DNA of 64,000 nt from Ricinus communis (GCF_019578655.1 NC_063258.1:20216802-20280801); one strand, 5' to 3'. Counted from the first letter of the stretch, positions 46,231 through 56,872 are shown. The notes: a model not told the origin generated them from the letters alone. Numbers and translations: made by a program.

Positions 46231-46896
46231 TAATGCAACAAAGACAAGAACTACAAATAATCCATTAAGCTTTCAAGGAGGTCCAATGACAAGATCTAAG
46301 TCCAAAAGGATGCAAGAAGCTTTGTTAGGCTTAATTAAAGATATTTGGAGTGTTCAAACAAAACAAGGCTCAACCCAAGGCTTATGATTGCAAAAAGGGA
46401 CCAAAATCATCAATTTAGTGCAATAAATTTGGATAAACTCAAAGGTTCAATACAATCCATTTGAAGTCTTTTTATTTTCAGTTTTATTAGGTTTTCTCAA
46501 GTTAAGGTGTAATTAGTTGTCATTTGGAGTTACACAATGGATGCACATTATTAGTTATAATTTGGAGTTACAAAATCGATGCACATGATTAGTTGTCATT
46601 TGGGAGTTACAAATTGAGTGCTACTAATGTAAAAACAACCACTTTTAATGTGTCTTAATGGGCATTAAAGGAAAAAATGTGGGAAAGCCCAAAAGACATC
46701 CATTTAGGGTTCTTTGTCTTGTTTTGGCTATAAATATCAAAGCCAAATTCATTTGTAATAATCAATTGATGAATGATAATTTTTATTTTCTCTTTGTGAC
46801 TGTTTCTGCTTAAGTTCTTTACATGAACTTTGAACTTATCAAACTATTTTTAGTTTATGGTGTTCTCTAACAAAAATCTTATTTTGATTCTTAACT
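46231..46896 (+). repeat. Second family B LTR (LTR2), 3' truncated
   Basis: Starts TAATGCAACAAAG (TGATGC in the other copies), repeats the integrase-tail block, has the TATA-like ggctataaatatc near 46727, and stops at 'gattcttaact' about 200 bp before the normal end. RT coding begins about 25 bases later, so one deletion removed the LTR end, primer site, gag, protease and the RT start. Confidence 0.87.
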
Positions 46897-46919
46897 AAGA
46901 TGAACATGTAACTTAGATT

Positions 46920-47800
46920 TTAGTGGTTAGTCATGTCGTTTGGTTTAACTAATGCTCCAAGTACTTTTATGCGATTAATGAATCATGTTTTCTACGCTTC
47001 ATTGGAAAGTTTGTAGTGGTTTATTTTGATGATATTCTTGTATTTAGCAAATATTTAGATGAGCATGTAATACACTTAAAGCTTATTTTTTATGTGTTAA
47101 GGCAAGAGATATTATATGCTAATCTTAAGAAATGCACTTTTTGCACTAATAAAATTACTTTTTTTGGATATATTGTTAATGACAAGGGAGTTCATGTTGA
47201 TTAAGAAAAATAAAAGCAATTAAAGAGTGGTCGAAACCTACTAGTGTGCATGATGTTAAGAGTTTTTATGGTCTTGCTAGCTTTTATAGGAGATTCGTTA
47301 AGAATTGTTGCACCTTTAACTAAATGCATAAAAAAGAATGTGGGCTTTCAATTGGGGAAAAGAACAAGATGATGCTTTTAACTTGCTAAAAGACAAACTT
47401 AGTTCAGCACCTTTACTTGTTTTGCCTGGCTTTGCTAAAACCTTTGAGGTTGAGTGTGATGCAAGGGGAATAGGTATTAGTGGAGTCTTGATGCAAGAAA
47501 GAAGACCAATTGCGTTCTTTAGTGAGAAGCTAAGTGGAGCAAGTCTAAACTACCCAACTTATGACAAAGAGTTTTATACTTTGGTAAGAGTTTTAGAGAC
47601 ATGGTAGCACTATCTTTGGTATAAGGATTCATTATACACATCGACCATGAGTCTTTAAAAGATCTCAAAGGACAAGGGAAGCTAAGTCATAGGCATGCTA
47701 AATAGGTGGAATTTATTGAATCCTTTCCATAAATCATCAAGTACAAATAAGATAAAGAGAATGTCATTACAGATGCTCTATCTAGAAAGTATGCTCTAAT
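46920..47800 (+). pseudogene. RT C-terminal half and RNase H (broken), family B element
   Basis: RT resumes at [22 protein letters not shown]; after a slip near 46998 it continues KFVVVYFDDILVFSKYLDEHV, LKKCTFCTNKITFFGYIVNDKGVHVD, a stop, then IKAIKEWSKPT and FYRRFVKN. RNase H at 47338-47607 has [53 protein letters not shown], then a TAG and frame changes through HESLKDL, EFIESFP and DALSRKYAL. The RT catalytic box is YFDD. Its N-terminal half is absent. Confidence 0.85.
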
Positions 47801-47879
47801 TTCTACACTCGATGCAAAATTATTATGTTTTGAGTTCATTAAGAAATTATATAATTCAGACCATGATTTTGCTAATGTA

Positions 47880-49270
47880 TATGGGGAATGTGAGAGAGGG
47901 GGTTTTGACAAGTTCTATAGACATGATGGTTTTCTTTTTAATGAAAACAAATTATATGTGTCTCAATCTTCTTTAAGAGAGTTTTTTGTGAGGCAGGCAT
48001 ATGGTGGGGGTTTGATGGGGCACTTTGGTGTGAGAAAGACTTTAGATATTTTAAGTGATCATTTCTTTTGGCCACAAATGAAAAAAGATGTTGAAAAAAT
48101 ATGTGAGAGATGGATCACTTGTAAATAAGCTAAATTTAAAGTGATGCCTCATGGGTTGTATATTCCACTCCCTAATTGGGTAGACATTTCTATGGACTTT
48201 AGTTTAGAATTACCTAGGTCAAGGGGAGGGAAAGATTCTATTTTTGTTTTTCTTGACAAGTTTAGCAAAATGGCACATTTAATTCCATATCACAAGACAG
48301 ATGATGCAACTCATATTGCGGGGTTATTCTTCAAAGAAATTGTGAGATTGCATGGAGTTCCAAGGACAATTGTTAGTGATAGAGATGTCAAGTTCCTTAG
48401 CCACTTTTGGAAGACACTTTGGAGTAAGTTGGGAACAAAGCTTCTATTCTCAACAACTTGTCATCCACAAATGGATGGACAAATGGAGGTGGTTAATAGG
48501 ACTCTCTCACAACTATTGAGGCAATATTTCAAAGAAATTTGAAGAATTGGGAAGAATGTTTGCCACATATTGAGTTTGCATACAATAGGAGTATTCATGC
48601 TACAATAAATTATTCACCTTTTGAGATTGTATATGAGTTCAATCCATTAACTCCTATGGATTTACTGCCATTATCCATTGATAAGGCTAACTTTCAAGGC
48701 AAGCAAAAAGTTGAATTTGTTAAAAGCTTACATGAGAAGGTGCCTGCTCAAATAGAGAAAAGAAATCCATAATATGAAAAGCAACATAATAAAGGGAGAA
48801 AGAAAGTCGTATTTGAGTCGGGTGACTGAGTTTGGGTGCATTTGAGGAAGGAAAGATTTCCAAGCCAAAGGAAGTTTAAGTTAATGCCAAGAGGGGATGG
48901 GCCATTCCAAGTCCTTGAAAGAATTAATGACAATGCCTACAAGCTAGATTTGCCAAGTGAGTATAGCAATGTAAGTACTTCTTTTAATATTGCTTATCTT
49001 TCTTTATTTGATGTAGGTGATAAAGTTGACAATGAGGCTAATTCAAAGACGAATCCTTATAAGGAGAGAGGAAATGATGCAATAAAAATAAGAACTATAA
49101 ATGATCCTTTAAGCTCTCGAGGAGGTCCAATGACAAGATCCAAGTCCAAAAGGATGCAATAAGCTTTGTTGGACTTAATTAAAGACATTTATAGTGTTCA
49201 AACACAACAAAGCTCAGCCCAAGGCTTAGGATTGCAAAAAGGGACCAAAATCATCAATTTAGTGCAATAA
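47880..49270 (+). pseudogene. Integrase (nearly complete, several stops), family B element
   Basis: The N-terminal part GGGLMGHFGVRKTLDILSDHF has the two His; the zinc site reads CERWITC, so the first Cys of the CxxC pair is Trp. After a TAA the core at 48141-48542 keeps all three catalytic residues: Asp in ISMDF, Asp in SDRDVKF and Glu in GQMEVVNR. After a TGA, 48539-48772 has WEECLPHIEFAYNRSIH and EFVKSLHEKVP; a TAA and a TGA follow, then HLRKERFPSQRKFKLMPRGDGPFQVLERINDNAYKLDLPSEY (48836-49060). The tail continues across the LTR edge (RGGPMTRSKSKRMQ, a stop, then ...GTKIINLVQ) to 49270. It is the best-preserved integrase catalytic core here, but not translatable as one protein. Confidence 0.88.
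49061..49074 (+). other. Polypurine tract of the family B element
   Basis: The sequence aaggagagaggaaa, directly before LTR3; it also codes for KERGN of the integrase tail. Confidence 0.75.
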
Positions 49271-49905
49271 GTTTGAGCTGAACTCAAAGGTCCAATATAA
49301 TTCATTTAAAGCCTTTTTATTTTCATTTTTATTAGGTTTTCTTAAGTTAGGGTTTAATTAATTATCATTTGGAGTTACACAATAGATGCACATGATTAGT
49401 TATCATTTAGGAGTTACAAAATGAGTGTCATCAATGTAAAAACAACCACTTTTAATGAGTTTTAATGGAGATTAAAGGGGAAAATATGGGAAAGCGCAAA
49501 AGACATCCATTTAGTGTTCTGTCTTGTTTTGGCTATAAATATCAAAGCTAGATTTATTTATAAAACTCAATTGATGAATGATAATCTTAATTTGCTATTT
49601 TTGAGTGTTTTTGCTTAAGTTCTTGCATGAACTTTGAACTTATCAAACTATTTTTAGTTTATGGCATGCTCTAACCAAAATCTTTTGTTTGATTCTTAAC
49701 TTATCAAATCATACTTGGTTTGTGGCGTTTGGAGTTGAATTCAATTGCTAGTTTCATTGTTGGAACTAGTTTTTCCTAACTTCACTTTAAGAGATCCTTA
49801 GGTTTTAGAATCATCTTGACTGGAGGGTGTTTTCTTGCATTCCATATTTATCATAACTCATTAGTTATTAGGGTGTATAGTTGCTAAGATGATGATTTTC
49901 TATCG
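49075..49905 (+). repeat. 3' LTR of the family B element (LTR3, 831 bp)
   Basis: TGATGCAATAAAA to tttctatcg; uninterrupted across the ttagg point at 49226-49230. The normal end, read from the inverted copy at 45568, is CCTATCA, so the last base has changed to G. Followed by the TSD aatta. Confidence 0.9.
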
Positions 49906-49910
49906 AATTA

Positions 49911-50686
49911 TATATGAATGATTTTTATTTTTGCAATGTGTTTAGTGCTTGTGAGTAAGTTGCATTGGGCAAGTTCTATAGGCATGATGGATACTTGTTT
50001 GAGGAAAAATGCTTATGTGTGCCTATGTGTTCTTTACGTGAATTGGCTATAAGGGAAGCTCATAGGGGTGGGTTAATGGGATATTTTAGTATTGTCAAGA
50101 CTTTGGATATGTTGCATGAACATTTCTTTTGGCCCAATATGAAGCGTGATGTTATGCGAATATGTGATAATTATATTACTTGCAAATAGGCCAAATCCAA
50201 GGTTAAACACTATGGGTTGTATACACCATTACCTATTCCTGGTACACCTGGGATTGATATTTTCATGGACCTTGTGCTTGGTTTACCTAGGTCTAGGAGT
50301 GGTAAAGATTTAACATATGTGGTTGTTGATAGGTTCTAAGACGGCATACTTTATTCCATGTCATAAAACCAATAATGCATCACATATAGCTAATTTGTTT
50401 TTAAAGGAGATTTTGCGTTTACATGGTGTGCCTCGCACTATTATGAGTGATAGAGATACTAAGTTCTTGAGTTACTTTTGGAAGAATTTATGGCGTAAGT
50501 TAGGCGTTCTGAACTACTCCCAAGGGAACATGGTCCTTTTCAAGTTGTTGGAAGGATCAATAACAATGCTTGTAAACTTGATTTACCTGGTGAGTATAAT
50601 GTCAGTCCTACTTTCAATGTTGCTAATTTGACTCTCTTTGATGTAGGTTATAATTTTAGGATAAGTCCTTTTAAAGAGAGGGAGAA
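49911..50686 (+). pseudogene. Integrase (broken), family A element
   Basis: Begins with the connector GKFYRHDGYLFEEKCLCVPMCSLRELAIREAHRGGLMGYF at 49965, then VKTLDMLHEHFFWPNMKRDVMRICDNYITCK (one zinc-site Cys is Tyr), [29 protein letters not shown], then after a frame slip near 50336 [53 protein letters not shown]. At about 50505 it jumps to the C-terminal domain in another frame ([20 protein letters not shown]), so the segment with the catalytic Glu is deleted. The tail DATPKPKEPSS enters the LTR at 50687. Confidence 0.86.
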
Positions 50687-51444
50687 TGATGCAACCCCAA
50701 AGCCTAAAGAGCCAAGTAGCCAACTAAGTCAAAGACATCAAGTTCCAAGCCCAAGTGATCCATTATTCATCGAGGGAGGCCCGATTGTAAGAGCTAGATC
50801 CAAGAGAATGAATGAGGCCTTAAATGGTCTTATTCAAGATATTTGGGCCAAGCTTTCTATGCCACATGAAGAGTTAGAGTTAATCAAGCCTAATCTTGTC
50901 ATTAATCTAATTCAACATGTTGGGCCACGAATCCTTAAGTTTTGGATGAAATTTTACTCAAGGGAATAAGGGAAGGCTGAGTTCTTAAAAAGGAAGCAAG
51001 GAAAGAAGCTTAAAGAGGAAACAAGGAGGCTCATACTTGTAAGCTTAACCTAGGCGCCTAATTTTGTTTAGGAAACAAAGGCAGCCACCCTTGTAGTTAT
51101 TTATGAATATTAGATGTTGATTTAGTCCATTCTTCTTATATCGAAGATTGTCTAAATCACTGTAGTTTACTTATTTTGTTATTTAGCAAACTTCTAATTT
51201 AGTCTTTGATTTTTATTTTCCTATTCTAGTTTCTGCCTGAACATGTAAAGGAAGCTAAGGTTGTATCTTTGGCTATTTAAACACACTATAGCTTAATGGT
51301 TCAAGTTTAATGAGGATTTTTATTATTGATTCCATTCAGAGAATTCAATTCTTAGTTCTTCTAAAACTTGTGAACTTATCAAGACTTGTTCTTGTGGCGT
51401 TCTTTGAGACTTATCACTCACTTTCTTTGTAATCTTTAGTGTGG

Positions 51445-52836
51445 TGATGTGCGTAAAATACACACATCTAAATGGGGTTCTTAAGATTGATTTTATGGAC
51501 ATTTGGATGTGAATTGGTCCCAACACTCACCCTATGCATCTGTTAGTGTGCATTAGGTTCAAAAGAAGTCAAAGAATGATAAAGGGAAGAATTGGAGCAT
51601 AATTGGACATCAAAGCTACCGAAACAAGCTAAGTATGCACATGAGGAAGCTGAACATGGCCGTGTTCCCAACACGGCCGTGTTGGGTGCATCAAACATCA
51701 AAGAAAAAGAAGTTTTTAGGGAGCACGGGCATAGAGAGTAACACGGGCATAAACACCAGCCCGTACGGCCGTGTTGGTGGCGATAGGGGGAATTAATTAA
51801 AAGAAAGAAGAGAGGAAAGAAAAAGAAGAGCGGGGGAGAACATCCCAAACCCTGATTTTTCTATCTCTAAGGGTTTTCTAAGCTGAAACTAAGGAAAGAG
51901 GAGACTTGGACCAAGGTTTCAATTGGATTCCCTTCAAAGATTGAAGATTAGGTGAGGTTCGTTGATTGATTTCAATTTGAGCAAGAGGAACAAGGATCAA
52001 TTCAAGATTAAGCAAGAGGAATTGGGGCTGTTTACTCTCATCCAAGGGTGTAATCGGGTTTCTCTACCTTTACTCTTTGTTGTAATTGAATTCTTGTAGG
52101 TTTTGATAATGAACATGTTTAGCTAGATTGATTAAATCCATTGGGATTTCTTTACTATGTTGACTTAGTATTATATTGTTGGATTGTTTGGGTTAGTTTT
52201 GTATTCTTCTTGCTTTTAGTATTAATAAGATAATACATTATTTATGAGACGTTGTGAATTGTGTGTTTCAATTGCTTTGTATGATTGAGAAGTCCATTTG
52301 GCAATTGGAATTTTGAATAGCAAGAACTAGTTAATAATCGCTTAGAGATAAGGATAATTAACTAGCCGGATTAAGAATTAACAAAGCTTAATAGAGGCAG
52401 ATTAAAGCTTAATGCTAATTTAAAAATCAATCGTTAGGAAGAGATTCTAACTTTAGGTTATTAGGTTTAGGAATTCGGTTATCTCGAGAGAGAAACCGAA
52501 TTCGGTTAAGAATTCGTCCATGGGTAGCATAATTAGACTCACCAATCCTTTATCTTTTGTTTGATTGCCAACTAGTTTAGGTTCCCTTTGGGTTTGCTTT
52601 CTTGTCTTGGTTATTTTATTTATCAATTCCTCTTGCATCTCCCTTAGAACTTAGCTTGTAGCTATTAGTTAATTTAGAAATTATTCATCACTAATTTGAG
52701 GTTAATATAACAAAGAAGAAAGGAGTAACTCTGGGCTTTCATTTTCCCGAGGAATACGACCTTGATACTCGCCATTAGTGCTAGACTGCATCGATAGGTA
52801 CACTGCCTTAGATAGCTGCATAGATAGCAACCATCA
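51445..52836 (+). repeat. 5' LTR of F2 (family F, 1392 bp)
   Basis: TGATGTGCG to CCATCA. Contains the perfect 20-base palindrome CCCAACACGGCCGTGTTGGG at 51667-51686 and related motifs to 51775. Confidence 0.92.
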
Positions 52837-52842
52837 AGTTTT

Positions 52843-52860
52843 TGGCGCCGTTGCCGTGGA
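52843..52860 (+). other. Primer-binding site (tRNA-Asp), F2
   Basis: TGGCGCCGTTGCCGTGGA, six bases after the LTR end; one mismatch from the usual TGGCGCCGTTGCCGGGGA. The best-preserved tRNA-Asp site in the window. Confidence 0.9.
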
Positions 52861-52989
52861 ATGTTTGAAAACTAGAGTGAAATTTGCTATTTGTTAATTT
52901 AGCCTTTTATTTTTATTTTTATTTTTATTTATTTCTGTTTTGTTTGTACATATTTATTTAGTTAAGTTTATGATTCAGATAGTGGATGA

Positions 52990-54222
52990 TAAGGAGGTTC
53001 AATGCTAAATTCAAACTCTTTGTATGACACGTTGGAAAATGGAATCAGGAACCAAGAGAGTGCTAAAAATTGGGATACCTATGCATCTTTAGAAGCTCAA
53101 GTGGAATCATTTTCGCAGGGCTACCGATCAACTCTCCACTCCTATCCTTTCATCTCAAGTTTTTTGTGAATTTTGTTGTGGTTTACATTTGAGTAATGAT
53201 TTTCCATTATATAGTGATGTTGCTCATTGTTCTTATAACTATGAACAAGTGAATTATATGGAAAGTTGGCCAAATGACTCGTATGGAAGCACCTACAATC
53301 AAGAGTTGAGCATTCATTCACCCTTTGGATGGAGCTTAGATGGCCAAGAACCATCAGAATTTCAGTAGCCTAATCTTGCACAATCAACTCAAGGTGAAGA
53401 GTTAGTGTCAGAGGAGCTAATGATGAGGTTTATTGCAAGTCTTGAGGATAGATTTCTAACAAACAGAGAGGATACTTGAAGATCAATAAGCCTCGATTAA
53501 GAACATAGAGCATCAAGTAGGCTTAATCTTCAAGTTACTAGATGAAGAGCAATTGGGAACTCCATCAAACGCTACTGAATCCGAGGAACACTTAAGCGCC
53601 GTAACTTTGCGTTCAAGTGAGAATTTTTCTGGGTTATCTATTATGTTTGACGATGATGCTTCTGTGCAGGACGACTCTTTGAACATGGAGATAGAACCAG
53701 AAAAGGAAGAGGCAAACATGATTCCTCTAAAAGACTACCAACAGGAACGTACAGTTGATGATGCTGAGATGCAGTTAGAGGAATTTTTGGTGGATTTTCC
53801 ACGAGTCCCTTCGATGATGGAAGATGAGCACGAGTTATCCAATGAAGAAGTCTTGGAGGAGCTCGAGTTTCTTCTAGCAAGTGAACCAAGCCAAGGACTG
53901 GAGAAAACCATCGACATTCCTGAAGAAATTGCCCAACCGTCGATCCTTCCAATTGGTGACACTTCAGCTATCAATTGGAAGAGCCCCTAGAGCATCTTGA
54001 CTACGTGCAATTATACCAGGAGCGAGTTTTGCCCATTATACTGGCAGCTTGCTTGACAGTCGGGAAGAGGAAATTGACGATTATCCCTCTAAGCGGATAC
54101 TTGAAGACATTTCCTTGGAAGAAGGATGGATGGTCGTCGATCACGCCCGTTTGCTTTTCACCATGAGTCCAGCTAAGAAGACTCATCACATTAAAAAGAA
54201 GCACTTTTGGGAGGCACCCCAA
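52990..54222 (+). pseudogene. Gag remnant joined to the pol end motif, F2
   Basis: Blocks in order: SLYDTLENGIRNQESAKNWDT and SLEAQVESF (from about 53012), a frame change near 53110, CEFCCGLHLSNDFPLY, in which the last zinc-knuckle Cys is Phe, GSTYNQELSIHSPFGWS, SEELMMRFIASLEDRF, stops near 53477, then GTPSNATESEEHLSAVTLRSSENFSG (53553 on), an acidic stretch EDEHELSNEEVLEELEFLLASEPS, and HLDYVQLYQERVLPIILAACL, which corresponds to the protease-RT connector. The frame ends at MSPAKKTHHIKKKHFWEAPQ, over the motif that normally follows integrase. The original start is probably ATGATAAGGAGG at about 52985 and is now out of frame. Confidence 0.83.
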
Positions 54223-54418
54223 TTAGAACTTAACTTATAGCTATTAGTTAGTTTAGAAATTATTCATCACTAATTTGAGGTTAATATAATAAAGAGCAAA
54301 GGAGTAACTCTGGGCTTTCACTTTCTCAAGGAATATGACCTTGATGCTCGCCATTAGTGCTAGACTGCATCAATAGATACATTGCCTTAGATTGTAGCTG
54401 CATAGATAGAAACCATCA
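54223..54418 (+). repeat. 3' LTR fragment of F2 (196 bp)
   Basis: Starts mid-LTR at 'ttagaacttaacttatag' and ends accatca. The deletion that removed the 3' untranslated region ran about 1.2 kb into the LTR. Confidence 0.87.
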
Positions 54419-54564
54419 TGCGGCATCCAAAACCTTTTCTATACCAAGGTTCACAATTCTAGTAAAGTATTAGGTCGAGGCCTTTGTACGTGAATATGAC
54501 GTTAGACATTCTTTGCAACAATTGTGCAATGTTTTTCTTACAAATCCTTACAAGAATCACATCA

Positions 54565-54809
54565 CCTATGTTCTTATATTGTTCATTTCTTTTGTGCCTC
54601 TCTTTCCAATCTTTATCTAGTATGGTGGTGTGCTTTATTTAGGGTGCATAAACATGACTGCTAAGAGCCCGTGAAAGCGGCAATCATAGGCATTGATCAA
54701 TGCTTGAACAAATGCGAAGGAAGAAAATTAGTTGATTGAGTATTGATATCATTCTCCAAATGATCGCGGAAGAATCTTCTAGAGGAAAGAGGGAACAACG
54801 AGAATTGAT
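54565..54809 (-). repeat. Backbone repeat BR, - orientation
   Basis: Starts 'cctatgttcttatattg', the inverse of the block near 1705, directly after the A LTR. Ends at about 54809 where the family D protease begins. Confidence 0.72.
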
Positions 54810-55379
54810 TCCTTCAATAGAGCATTGTGATTCCTCTACGGCATCAATATTTTTGTTTTCGCTCTCTAAAACACTGTTTTTATTTTCACTCTCTAAAGCA
54901 CTCTTTTTATTTTCTATCTCTTTCTTTTCGGTCTCTACTCTTATTCTTTCCATTTTGCATTGGTCTTCATACACTTCTTTTACTAAAAGTGGTGCAAGTA
55001 TAGTCTTTCTTCCATCCTTGGTGAATGAATACCTATTGAGGTACCCATCATGCATCGCCCTCCTATGAAATTGCCATGGTCTCCCAAGCAAAATATAACT
55101 AGCATGCATAAGTACTAAATCGCACAACACCTCTTCATAAAACGAAATAATTGCTTGCTGGTTTACCTTAATCTCACCACAATCGTTAAGCCATTAAAGC
55201 TTATATGGACATGGGTGTGGTATGGTAGGCAACCCCAATCTACTAATCAAGAGAGTACTTACAACATTAGTGCAACTCCCACTATTAATAATCACATTAC
55301 ACACCTTGCCTTGTACATGACATCTTATGTGAAATAAGTTGTTCCTTTGTTGCTCATGGCAATCTTTTCGACAATACAT
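54810..55379 (-). pseudogene. Protease fragment (broken), family D element
   Basis: 55194-55379 reads FHIRCHVQGKVCNVIINSGSCTNVVSTLL and LPTIPHPCPYKL; the active-site Asp (Asp-Gly/Ser-Gly-Ser in relatives such as element C) is Asn here. After a stop near 55192 the frame resumes at 54810-55130: LMHASYILLGRPWQFHRRAMHDGYLNRYSFTKDGRKT, then a short internal repeat of Glu/Lys/Asn/Ser (ALESENKNSVLESENKN). The frame ends in BR sequence. Confidence 0.82.
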
Positions 55380-55764
55380 CTCTCACACACAATTCACGTG
55401 TTTAATACTAAAAACAAATCAGAATTAAACGACACGACAAGTAGAAGATAAAACTAGACTTAATGAACAAGATGAAGCCTAAACACAATAAGACATATAC
55501 GCACAAGATGTAATAAAGAATTACTATCTTAATGAATGAATAAATGAAAAAGGACATAATTAAATCACCAAAATAAATATTTGTTTAAAGTTTTTTTATG
55601 ATAACTAATAAAGGCTAAATCTGATTTGATAGAAAACATATTCAAAATAAAAGACAAACAAAGAACAACAATAAGAACCTAATTAAAAGAAAGAAAAGAG
55701 AAACACAAAAAATCAGAATTGACTAATGTAAATATGAAAGGATTAAATCTGATCTAGAGCTAAA
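55380..55764 (-). other. Leader of the family D element
   Basis: A/T-rich non-coding stretch between the primer site and the protease remnant. A gag-sized deletion must lie at about 55380. Confidence 0.6.
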
Positions 55765-55776
55765 GTTCTGATACCA
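55765..55776 (-). other. Primer-binding site (initiator tRNA-Met), family D element
   Basis: Minus-strand TGGTATCAGAAC, one mismatch from TGGTATCAGAGC, next to the LTR at 55779. Confidence 0.82.
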
Positions 55777-55778
55777 AA

Positions 55779-56685
55779 TATTATGGAACCTCCATGAATA
55801 AGCTTGAGAACCCCTTTTAAATTACGGACACCCAATATATTAATATGAAAACCCAAGAAACAATTAAGTTCAACCTCTAAGAAAGGTTAGAAAATAGATT
55901 TCTTAGAAGGATGATCAAGAATTAAAATTTCAAAAACTTATTCATAAATCCCAATATCGAAACACTCCATAATAAGATGATCAATCTACTTGAATATTTC
56001 TTAAGCATGCATTCTACACAAGAACACAGATAAAGAAAATAGCTTAAGGTTTAATAACCAATTATCATTCAAATTCAACTTCTACATAGTTTTCATTACA
56101 TAAAAGTTCATACTAGCCTTATATAGGCCTTAAAAAACCCTAAATCTTAACGAGTAAGGATTTAAATCTCATTTAGGATAAAGATAACCTTCCTAACTAA
56201 AAGAGATAACTAATTAGGTTAAAATACATGTGTGGCCACCTAAAATAGGTCATAAAATCCTAATTTATATAAGTCATATAGATGGGCGTCATAATATAAG
56301 CCAAGTTAGGCCTAAAGTCTTCATATGCTCCAATTCAGCTTCTTTGGTCTTTTTAAGCCCAATTAGATTCATTTAAGCTCAATAAACTGAATTAGATTAT
56401 TGAGCCTTGAACTTAAATCCAATTCTTCAAGCTTTGATGTATTCTTAGCCCAAATATCTTGGATAAGCTCATTGACTTGTAATTTGAATCGAACTAGAAC
56501 TCCTATTTGAATTAGGATTCCTTTTATTACTTAAACTCCTAATATCATCAGGACTCCTAGCAGGATTAGGATTCCTGGTGGAGTAAGGACTCCTTATTGG
56601 ATTAGGATTCCTTGAGCTAATAGGATTTGCATCATCAAGACTCCTTGTTGGAGTAAGATTTGTTGTGCTAGTTTAGTTTGTATCA
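55779..56685 (-). repeat. 5' LTR of family D (907 bp)
   Basis: Aligns with the solo LTR 19172-20080 over its length; plus-strand ends are tattatggaacc and ttgtatca. The AGGANTCCT motif series is at about 56500-56650. Confidence 0.87.
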
Positions 56686-56872
56686 CCTTGTGTTTAAATG
56701 AATTCAATTTGATCTTTACGCTTAGTTGTATAGAAGAGAACAAAGAACTTATGATTTCTTTCCTTATTGGATTCAAAATTTATTTTCTCATTCTGTTAGT
56801 TTATTTTGTGCCTCTCTTTCTAATCTTTGTCTAGTATGATGGTTTTGTTTCATCTGAGGAGCATAAACACTT
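56686..56872 (-). repeat. Backbone repeat BR, - orientation
   Basis: 'ccttgtgtttaaat', 'caaagaacttatgatttc' and 'atgatggttttg' blocks, ending 'gagcataaacac' at the integrase fragment. Confidence 0.7.

Larger units (their letters stand above)
45412..49905 (+). mobile_element. Family B CRM-like element with rearranged 5' LTR
   Basis: Flanked by perfect duplications aatta (45407-45411 and 49906-49910) inside the RNase H-integrase region of the family A element. Internal order: 156 bp of LTR, the rest of a LTR inverted (45568-46225), CCTAA, a second LTR start (46231-46896, 3' truncated), partial RT, RNase H, integrase and a full 3' LTR (49075-49905). Primer site, gag, protease and the first half of RT are deleted. 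Confidence 0.88.
51445..54418 (+). mobile_element. Gag-only Athila-like element F2
   Basis: 5' LTR 51445-52836, tRNA-Asp primer site, gag remnant, then directly the 'tgggaggcacccc' motif and the last 196 bp of the 3' LTR. The TSD is tgtgg (51440-51444) against tgcgg (54419-54423); the empty site is seen in the A LTR at 21991-22005 (ttgagtgtggcatcc). Protease core, RT, RNase H, integrase, 3' untranslated region and most of the 3' LTR are missing. Confidence 0.9.
45205..54564 (+). mobile_element. Family A CRM-like element remnant, split by two later insertions
   Basis: Three separated pieces read as one: RNase H tail 45205-45411, integrase 49911-50686 and 3' LTR 50687-51444 plus 54424-54564. 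The gap 45412-49905 is a family B element with TSD aatta; the gap 51445-54418 is an F element with TSD tgtgg/tgcgg. The 5' half of the host element is missing. BR flanks it in + orientation on the left and - orientation on the right, so the locus was rearranged and not simply inserted. Confidence 0.8.
50687..54564 (+). repeat. 3' LTR of family A, interrupted by F2
   Basis: 50687-51444 and 54424-54564 together give about 899 bp, the same as the copy at 21242-22140. The first 94 codons are the integrase tail (SDPLFIEGGPIVRARSKRMNEALNGLIQDIW ... KFWMKFYSRE, stop at 50967-50969). The end is cacatca. F2 occupies 51445-54418. Confidence 0.88.
54810..56685 (-). mobile_element. Truncated family D element (5' LTR, leader, protease)
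   Basis: In element order from the right: LTR 55779-56685, tRNA-Met primer site, leader, protease directly after it with gag deleted, then truncation at 54810 into BR. The BR flanks are different parts of the unit, so no TSD is expected. Confidence 0.8.
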
